Positions 31,430 through 36,575 of a DNA stretch of 36,575 nucleotides are shown here, piece after piece (position 1 is the first letter of the stretch; each line of letters starts with the position of its first letter). This DNA is from B73-G16 sp964448445. Its GTDB lineage: Bacteria; Desulfobacterota; B13-G15. The DNA is taken from positions 1 through 36,575 of the forward strand of contig CAYVAU010000009.1 in NCBI GenBank assembly GCA_964448445.1, in the 5' to 3' direction. Both the position numbers and the translations under genes were made by a program. Below the pieces are notes generated by a model that saw only the letters and a list, made by a program, of their open reading frames with translations, was not told the DNA's origin and ran no database searches.

Positions 31430-32904
31430 TGGATGTGCTGGAGCTGGGGATCTGGGAACTTAAGGAGGCATATCAGAAGGGGGACCTCGATCCCAGGGAG
31501 GTGACCCGCCTTTATCTTGAGCGCATCCAGGAGGTCGAGGACGAGATCGGGGCCTACATCACGGTCGATCACCAAGGGGCCCTCCGGGAGGCCGAGGAGG
31601 CCGCAAGGAGGATAAGGGAAGGCGAGGGGTCCCCTCTCACGGGGATTCCCCTTGCCATAAAGGACAACATCTGTACCAAGGGGCTCCGCACAACCTGCGC
31701 ATCGAGGATCCTTTACAATTTCATCCCCCCTTACGATGCAACCGTCATAGAGAGATTGAAGGAGCAGGGGGCGGTCATCCTCGGCAAGACCAACATGGAC
31801 GAATTCGCCATGGGGTCCTCCACGGAGAATTCCGGCCTCAAGATAACCCGCAATCCCTGGGACACGCGGAGGACCCCAGGGGGCTCAAGCGGAGGGTCGG
31901 CTGCGGCGGTGGCCGCAAGGGAATGTGTGGCTGCCCTGGGATCGGACACCGGGGGTTCCATAAGGCAACCGGCGGCCTTCTGCGGTGTGGTGGGTCTGAA
32001 GCCCACCTATGGGAGGGTGTCCCGTTACGGCCTTGTGGCCTTCGCCTCAAGCCTTGACCAGATAGGTCCCTTGGCCAGGAATGTGAGGGACTGTGCATTG
32101 GTACTACAGGCCATATCCGGTCATGACCCGAGGGATTCGACCTCTGCCCCGGTGGAGTCGGAAGATTTCCTCGGATGCCTTGAGGGTGAGGTCGAGGGCC
32201 TGCGCATCGGGGTGCCCAAGGAATACTTCGTCGAGGGGATGGACAGGGATGTGGAGGCCAGGATATGGGAGGCCGCGGGATCCCTTGAACGACTGGGACT
32301 GAAGGTGGAGGAGATCTCCCTGCCCCATACCGAGTACGCTGTAGCCACCTACTACATCATCTGTACCTCGGAGGCAAGCTCCAACCTTGCCCGTTACGAC
32401 GGGGTCAAATACGGGCTGAGGGAGGGATCGGGAGACCTGATGGAGATGTACCTGGAGACGCGTTCGAAGGGCTTTGGACCGGAGGTCAAAAGGAGGATCA
32501 TGCTCGGCACCTTTGCCCTTTCGGCGGGATACTACGATGCCTACTACCGGAAGGCCTCCCAGGTGCGCACCTTGATAAAGAAGGACTTCGAGGAGGCCTT
32601 CCGCCACTGCGACCTCATCCTGACTCCCACCTCTCCTACCCCTGCCTTCAGACTGGGGGAGAAGATCGACGATCCCCTGCAGATGTACCTCTCGGATATC
32701 TTCACGATACCGGCAAACCTTGCGGGCCTGCCCGCCATTTCCCTCCCCTGTGGGTTCAGCAAGGAAGGCCTCCCCATAGGGATGCAGTTGATCGGTAAGG
32801 CCTTTGACGAGACCACCATCCTCAGGGTCGCCCATGCTTACCAGGGCATCACCGACTTTCACAGGAAGGCCCCTCGCCTTGACCTAAAAGGGGCCCAAAG
32901 CTAA
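31426..32904 (+). CDS. gatA: Glu/Asp-tRNA amidotransferase subunit A
   Basis: A 492-residue amidase-signature glutaminase. The Ser-cisSer-Lys triad is visible: K79 (PLAIKDNI), S154 in TPGGSSGGSAAAVAA, and S178 in SDTGGSIRQPAAFCG. GLKPTYGRVSRYGLVAFASSLDQIGPLARNV and the late FTIPANLAGLPAISLPCGFS are typical GatA. It releases ammonia from glutamine for GatB, which is not in this window; gatB must lie elsewhere. A cotranscribed tRNA-Leu follows 14 bases after the stop. Confidence 0.97.
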   Translation: MMDVLELGIWELKEAYQKGDLDPREVTRLYLERIQEVEDEIGAYITVDHQGALREAEEAARRIREGEGSPLTGIPLAIKDNICTKGLRTTCASRILYNFIPPYDATVIERLKEQGAVILGKTNMDEFAMGSSTENSGLKITRNPWDTRRTPGGSSGGSAAAVAARECVAALGSDTGGSIRQPAAFCGVVGLKPTYGRVSRYGLVAFASSLDQIGPLARNVRDCALVLQAISGHDPRDSTSAPVESEDFLGCLEGEVEGLRIGVPKEYFVEGMDRDVEARIWEAAGSLERLGLKVEEISLPHTEYAVATYYIICTSEASSNLARYDGVKYGLREGSGDLMEMYLETRSKGFGPEVKRRIMLGTFALSAGYYDAYYRKASQVRTLIKKDFEEAFRHCDLILTPTSPTPAFRLGEKIDDPLQMYLSDIFTIPANLAGLPAISLPCGFSKEGLPIGMQLIGKAFDETTILRVAHAYQGITDFHRKAPRLDLKGAQS

Positions 32905-32918
32905 TATTAGTGGGGGTT

Positions 32919-33006
32919 GCCGGAGTGGCGGAACTGGGAGACGCAGGGGACTCAAAATCCCCCGGGCCGTGAGCCCGTGTGGGTTCGAATCCCACCTCCG
33001 GCACCA
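32919..33006 (+). tRNA. tRNA-Leu (CAA)
   Basis: An 88-base class II tRNA with long variable arm (GGGCCGTGAGCCC region) and encoded CCA. The acceptor stem is GCCGGAG/CTCCGGC. The anticodon loop CTCAAAA gives anticodon CAA, reading UUG. It lies 14 bases after gatA, with no separate promoter seen. Confidence 0.95.
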
Positions 33007-33051
33007 AGTATCCCAAGCTTTTATCCCTTCTCCGGTGGATCTGCGGGAAGG

Positions 33052-33126
33052 GCCGGTGTAGCTCAGCGGTAGAGCGGCTGATTCGTAATCAGCAGGGCGT
33101 GGGTTCAAATCCCACCGCCGGCTCCA
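33052..33126 (+). tRNA. tRNA-Thr (CGT)
   Basis: A 75-base tRNA with encoded CCA. The acceptor stem GCCGGTG pairs with CGCCGGC (one G-T). The anticodon stem GCTGA/TCAGC encloses TTCGTAA, giving anticodon CGT for ACG codons. T-arm GGGTTCAAATCCC is canonical. The 3' end is one base from the convergent bamD stop. Confidence 0.95.
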
Positions 33127-33127
33127 G

Positions 33128-33889
33128 TCATGACGACCCTTTGGTCTTGAGCCTTTCCCTGATCACCTCGGACTTGCGAACGAACCTGCTGTGGGGGAAT
33201 TCCTCCTTTAGGGTCTGCAAGTACTTGAGGGCCTCCTCATACCTTCCCATCTTCTGGCTCACCACCGCGAGCAGATAAAGGGCCTCGTCCTCCTTCCCCG
33301 AGCCCTTGAGCTGCAAGGCGGACAGAAGTCGTCCGAAGGCCGCCCTGTATTTCCCCTTCTTCAGGTAAAACTTACCCACGTAAATCTCGTGCTCGGCAAG
33401 GCGTCGCTTGCACAGGGCGACCTTCTGGCGGGCCTTCTCAGCAAAGATGGTATCGGGGTACTTCTGCAACACCTCTTGGAAGGCCCTCAGGGCCTTGCGG
33501 GTCGGTTCCTGATCCCTGTCCTTGGGCCGCATCTGCTCGAAGTAACACATGGCTATCTGGAAGTCCGCATAGGGGACGTCGGGATGGAAGGGATAGCGTT
33601 TCTTGAACTCGGTGTAACGTTCGATGGCCTCGAGATACTCCCCGCGCAAAAACGCACAGTCGGCCATCTTCAGCTCGGCCTTCGCCACAAGATTCCTCTC
33701 CTCAGGGAAATAACCCACCAACCTCGAGAAAGCCTCCTTGGCCTTCTGATAATGACCCTGATTGAACAGCCTCATCGCTTGGCTGAAGAGGACCGAAGGG
33801 GCAGAAGGAGGGGCCTTGTGGGAAGGCCGTGCACAACAGAGGACAAATATGCTGCCTATCAAAAGGAAAAGCAACAGCCGAATTTTCAA
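33128..33889 (-). CDS. bamD: BamD-like outer-membrane assembly lipoprotein
   Basis: A 253-residue protein with a lipoprotein-like signal peptide (MKIRLLLFLLIGSIFVLCCARP) and five TPR-type helical pairs (about 35-245). BamD marks are LFNQGHYQKAKEAFSRLVGYFP, the DVPYADFQIAMCYFEQM block, the DRDQEPTRKALRAFQEVLQKYPDTIFAEKAR region and the HEIYVGKFYLKKGKYRAAFGRL helix. BamD is an essential part of the BAM machine that inserts outer-membrane beta-barrels. The lipobox (VLCC) is imperfect. The start is TTG (33889) after GGGGGATCAT. It lies downstream of an acyl-CoA synthetase gene with a hairpin in the gap. Confidence 0.9.
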   Translation of the reverse strand: MKIRLLLFLLIGSIFVLCCARPSHKAPPSAPSVLFSQAMRLFNQGHYQKAKEAFSRLVGYFPEERNLVAKAELKMADCAFLRGEYLEAIERYTEFKKRYPFHPDVPYADFQIAMCYFEQMRPKDRDQEPTRKALRAFQEVLQKYPDTIFAEKARQKVALCKRRLAEHEIYVGKFYLKKGKYRAAFGRLLSALQLKGSGKEDEALYLLAVVSQKMGRYEEALKYLQTLKEEFPHSRFVRKSEVIRERLKTKGSS

Positions 33890-33898
33890 ATGATCCCC

Positions 33899-33946
33899 CC
33901 GGTTAAGGGGAAGGGGTGATTCCTCCCCCTTTTTGGATTTAACCGG
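33899..33946. other. Nested inverted repeat between the acyl-CoA synthetase and bamD
   Basis: CCGGTTAA (33899-33906) and TTAACCGG (33939-33946) are perfect inverted arms that include the synthetase stop codon. They enclose a second AAGGGG/CCCCTT stem. On the minus strand no T-run follows, so a classical terminator for the synthetase is not clear; it may reduce read-through into bamD or act as an RNA structure. On the plus strand the inner stem is followed by TTTT, but no plus-strand gene ends there. Confidence 0.5.
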
Positions 33947-35543
33947 ATTCCTGCTGCTTCTTCATAGCCTCAAGGGCAGGCTTTACATATATCTCCCGGA
34001 GCTTTGGTTTGTCAATCTTTCCGGCAGGGTTCCTCGGAACTTGCGAAAAGACTATCTTTTCCGGCCACTTGTACTTGGCCAGGCCGCCTTCTTTACAGAA
34101 CTGGATGACCTCTTCCTCGGTCATAGTTTCCCCGGGTTGGAGTTCTATAACCGCCATTATGATCTCCACGAGCCTCGGATGGGGATACCCTATGACAGCC
34201 ACGTCCTTGATCTTGGGGTTGCGGCGCAGGAAATCCTCAATTTCGACCGGAAAGATGTTCTCTCCTCCTCGGATGATGAGGTCCTTTTTGCGATCGGCAA
34301 AGTATATGTAACCCTCCTCGTCCATATAAGCCAGGTCCCCGGTGTGCAGCCACCCATCGATAATGGTCTTTTTCGTCATCTCGGGATTGAACGCATATTC
34401 CTTCATCAACCTTGGACCCTTCAGGAGCAACTCCCCAACCACCCCTGCCGGGACCTCGCGACCCTGATCATCCACGATCTTGGCCTCCATGAAGGCCGTG
34501 GCCTTGCCGATGGAACCGGGTTTGCGGAAGATGTCCTCATCGTACAAATGGGTAAGCCCCCCACCTCCCCCTTCCGTTATCCCGTAAATATTGCCCATCT
34601 TGATGTGAGGGAAGATCTTTTTGCTCTTTTCGAAGATCACCTGGGGCACGGGTTGGGCCCCGATTTCGATATTGCGGAGGTTGGAGAGGTCGTAATCCGC
34701 GGGGTTTATCTCGCCCTTCTCTATGGCATTCAAAAGATCAGACCAGGTGGGCACCGTCAGCCACCCGCGCGTGCACTTCTCCTCCGCGAGGGTCTTAATC
34801 AAGGACTGGGGCTGAAGTTCCATAGGCATTACGATCTTGCCAGCGGCAAGGTAACAAGGAAATGATAGGAATAGGCTGCCACTGTGATAAAAGGGATGGG
34901 CCGCGATGTAGACGCTTTCATAGCCGAGACTATAAGTAAGGGCATTCCCTATGGCAATCCAGAAGAGTGAACGATGGGTGTGACATACCGGCTTGGGAGG
35001 TCCTGTGGTCCCTGAGGTGAACATCAGCTCGGCCATATCCTCCTCATCCACATCTGCCAGCACCTCAGTGGGATCTCCTTTTTCCATGATTTGCTTGTAA
35101 GAGAGCATGCTCGGAGGAACATTTTCCCCCACACAAATGTACTTCTCAATGTACGGGATGTCCCCCATGATGGGTTCGACCTTGGGCAGAAATCCATCGC
35201 CCAGGATAAACACCTTACATTTGGTGGCATCAGCAGCATACTTTATATCCGAGGATGCAAAGCGGAAGTTCAAAGGGGCTACAGTAGCGCCACTTTTCAG
35301 AACTGCCATATAAGCAATATACCACTCAAGACTGTTCATCATTAGATGAAGTACTATGTCTCCCTTTCCGACGTTGCACTCCTTTACCAGAAAATTGGCA
35401 AGCTTATTGGTCTGCTCCTCAAGATCTTTCCACGTCAAAACGCGCCTTATCCCCTTTGACGGCCAGCTCTCAATGAGAAACTCCCTCTCGGGATATTTGC
35501 TTGCATTGAGCCTGCAAAACCTGGCAAAATTTTTATTACCCAT
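33939..35543 (-). CDS. AMP-forming acyl-CoA synthetase (first copy)
   Basis: A 534-residue ANL-superfamily ligase. Motifs in order are ELMFTSGTTGPPKPVCHTHRS (the A3 phosphate loop), the IYGITEGGG region (A5), the GDLAYMDEEGYIYFADRKKDLIIRGGENIFPVEIE segment (A7-A8, with the hinge), and the catalytic lysine in NPAGKIDKPKLRE (A10). It activates a carboxylic acid with ATP to acyl-AMP and transfers it to CoA; the chain length or aromaticity is not readable. The ATG at 35543 follows GGGGGAGGGTAAG; an upstream in-frame start to 35597 has no ribosome site. Divergent from a paralogous synthetase. Confidence 0.94.
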   Translation of the reverse strand: MGNKNFARFCRLNASKYPEREFLIESWPSKGIRRVLTWKDLEEQTNKLANFLVKECNVGKGDIVLHLMMNSLEWYIAYMAVLKSGATVAPLNFRFASSDIKYAADATKCKVFILGDGFLPKVEPIMGDIPYIEKYICVGENVPPSMLSYKQIMEKGDPTEVLADVDEEDMAELMFTSGTTGPPKPVCHTHRSLFWIAIGNALTYSLGYESVYIAAHPFYHSGSLFLSFPCYLAAGKIVMPMELQPQSLIKTLAEEKCTRGWLTVPTWSDLLNAIEKGEINPADYDLSNLRNIEIGAQPVPQVIFEKSKKIFPHIKMGNIYGITEGGGGGLTHLYDEDIFRKPGSIGKATAFMEAKIVDDQGREVPAGVVGELLLKGPRLMKEYAFNPEMTKKTIIDGWLHTGDLAYMDEEGYIYFADRKKDLIIRGGENIFPVEIEDFLRRNPKIKDVAVIGYPHPRLVEIIMAVIELQPGETMTEEEVIQFCKEGGLAKYKWPEKIVFSQVPRNPAGKIDKPKLREIYVKPALEAMKKQQESG

Positions 35544-35589
35544 CTTACCCTCCCCCTCTTTTTTATACCAATATTTTATATCATAGGGT

Positions 35590-35617
35590 TTGAACAAATC
35601 GCGAAATACGATATCAT
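35590..35617 (+). promoter_or_regulatory. Candidate promoter of the second acyl-CoA synthetase
   Basis: TTGAAC (35590-35595), a 16-base spacer and TATCAT (35612-35617). A start near 35624 gives a 27-base leader with the ribosome site AGGAGGTGGGCA. The intergenic region 35544-35650 is AT-rich and shared with the divergent copy, for which no clear promoter is seen. Confidence 0.5.
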
Positions 35618-35650
35618 GAAATCAAAAATTTTTCAACCAGGAGGTGGGCA

Positions 35651-36575
35651 ATGGGGATTTGTATTCATATAGGTGAAATGCTGGCGCGAAATGCCAGGAT
35701 GTATCCGGACGAACTTGCCCTGGTGGAACGCTCGCCAGCCGAGGGGAAGAGAAGGGAGATCACGTGGAAGGTCTTTGACAGGATGGCCAATAAATTTGCA
35801 AACGCTTTATTGAAACGGGGGGTAAAGAAGGGGGATAAGGTTATCCATCTCATGATGAACTCCATAGATTGGCTCGTCGCCTACTTTGGGATTGTCAGGA
35901 CGGGGGCCTGGGTAGTTCCCTTAAATTACAGGTTCACCAGTGAGGACATAAAGTACTGTGTGGATGTGGCCGAGCCTAAAGTGATGGTGTTTGGGCCCGA
36001 GTTTGTGGAGCGGATCGAGGCCATAAGGGATCAGTGTCCCACGATAAGCCATTATATATTCGTGGGAGAGGGGGAAAGGCCCTCCTGGGCCTCTTCCTTT
36101 GAGGAGGTTCTGGAGGAGGTCTCGGATAATCCCCCTTCGGTGGAGATCGCCTATGAGGATCCCTGTGGCCTTTACTTCACCTCGGGTACAACGGGCAGGC
36201 CGAAGCCCATCCTGCTCACCCACAGGAACATGGTCTGTGCCTGTATCACCGAAAACGTCCATCACCGGCAGACCCATAAGGACAATTTCCTCCTCATTCC
36301 TCCCCTTTATCACACCGGTGCGAAGATGCACTGGTTTGGGAATTTCATAGTCGGTGCGCCGGCGGTGATCCTTAAGGGTGTTTCGCCTGAGTGGATCCTG
36401 GAGGCGGTGAGCGAGGAGCATGTGACGGTGGTCTTTCTGCTTGTCCCCTGGGCCAACGACATATTGATGAAGCTTGACAGCGGCGAGATCAAGCTGGACA
36501 AGTACAACCTCGGACAGTGGCGGCTTATGCACATGGGGGCTCAACCCATCCCTCCCTCCCTGGTGAGGCACTGGA
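35651..36575 (+). CDS. AMP-forming acyl-CoA synthetase (second copy, partial, runs off the window)
   Basis: An open frame of 308 codons begins at an ATG behind AGGAGGTGGGCA and reaches the window end. It starts MGICIHIGEMLARNARMYPD and contains VIHLMMNSIDWLVAYFGIV, VVPLNYRFTSEDIKY and LYFTSGTTGRPKPILLTHRN (A3), then PLYHTGAKMHWFG and MHMGAQPI. It is clearly homologous to the divergent 534-residue copy (for instance HLMMNSIDWLVAY against HLMMNSLEWYIAY). The adenylation core is intact as far as seen; the carboxy-terminal lid is beyond the edge. Probably part of acyl-CoA or aromatic acid catabolism continuing outside. Confidence 0.9.
   Translation, partial: MGICIHIGEMLARNARMYPDELALVERSPAEGKRREITWKVFDRMANKFANALLKRGVKKGDKVIHLMMNSIDWLVAYFGIVRTGAWVVPLNYRFTSEDIKYCVDVAEPKVMVFGPEFVERIEAIRDQCPTISHYIFVGEGERPSWASSFEEVLEEVSDNPPSVEIAYEDPCGLYFTSGTTGRPKPILLTHRNMVCACITENVHHRQTHKDNFLLIPPLYHTGAKMHWFGNFIVGAPAVILKGVSPEWILEAVSEEHVTVVFLLVPWANDILMKLDSGEIKLDKYNLGQWRLMHMGAQPIPPSLVRHW

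Noticed and set aside
32919..33126. tRNA-Leu and tRNA-Thr as integration sites
   Set aside because: Both tRNAs are intact and I see no duplicated 3' ends or integrase nearby.
35921..36571. 216-codon minus-strand open frame at the right edge
   Set aside because: The opposite strand encodes a clear acyl-CoA synthetase with an FTSGTTGRPKP motif and a strong ribosome site, so this frame is a shadow.

Overview
The window looks like a chromosomal segment of a Gram-negative, probably anaerobic and perhaps thermophilic bacterium, most likely a Desulfobacterota (former Deltaproteobacteria) relative. The Gram-negative call rests on TolA/TonB-like, TolB and BamD-like envelope genes. A B12-dependent (class II) ribonucleotide reductase and Na+-pumping decarboxylase subunits suggest anaerobic life. 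By eye, arginine is mostly AGG and isoleucine often ATA, as in many thermophiles. The taxon is inferred, not shown. Gene density is very high, with many ATGA/TGATG junctions and several TTG or GTG starts. I see no prophage, insertion sequence, CRISPR array or defence island.

Layout: (1) 1-1883: on the minus strand the start of tolB, a TolA/TonB-like gene and a LysR regulator; on the plus strand an initiator tRNA-Met, divergent from lysR across a perfect palindrome. (2) 1889-5079, minus: a FIST sensor protein followed by a GAF-GAF-HD-GYP protein, an apparent c-di-GMP signalling pair. (3) 5175-9308, plus: a HemX/CcsA-like membrane protein, hemA, an M48 protease with TPR repeats and a cytidylate-kinase-like protein. 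(4) 9292-11704, minus: a queuosine-precursor transporter and nrdJ. (5) 11759-16607, plus: xerC, hslV, hslU, argB, argD in a tightly overlapped operon. (6) 23634-16604, minus: mmdA-like carboxyltransferase, a terminator, a 42-residue OadG-like subunit, the OadB-like Na+ pump, maf, yggS, argH, a fibronectin-type-III lipoprotein and an unknown protein. (7) 23959-26165, plus: a MucR-family regulator, then a marR-MFS pair. (8) 26240-33126, plus: a degenerate receiver-domain protein, valS, a DUF294 nucleotidyltransferase, a separate CBS-domain protein, gatC, gatA, tRNA-Leu(CAA) and tRNA-Thr(CGU). (9) 33128-36575: bamD and an acyl-CoA synthetase on the minus strand, and a divergent, truncated second acyl-CoA synthetase on the plus strand.

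Several good sigma-70-like promoters can be read. At some (hemX, xerC, the receiver gene, tRNA-fMet) the predicted transcription start lies at, or within about 6 bases of, the gene start, which points to leaderless or nearly leaderless transcripts. Two gene pairs have tightly packed divergent promoters.

Most of the window is housekeeping. The least explained parts are: the split DUF294/CBS pair with a phospho-dead receiver protein on the other side of valS; the FIST/HD-GYP pair; the minimal Na+ decarboxylase set with no biotin carrier; the kinase-like protein with a degraded P-loop; and the cysteine-rich FN3 lipoprotein/unknown-protein tail of the argH operon. I do not see a clearly new defence or mobile system.
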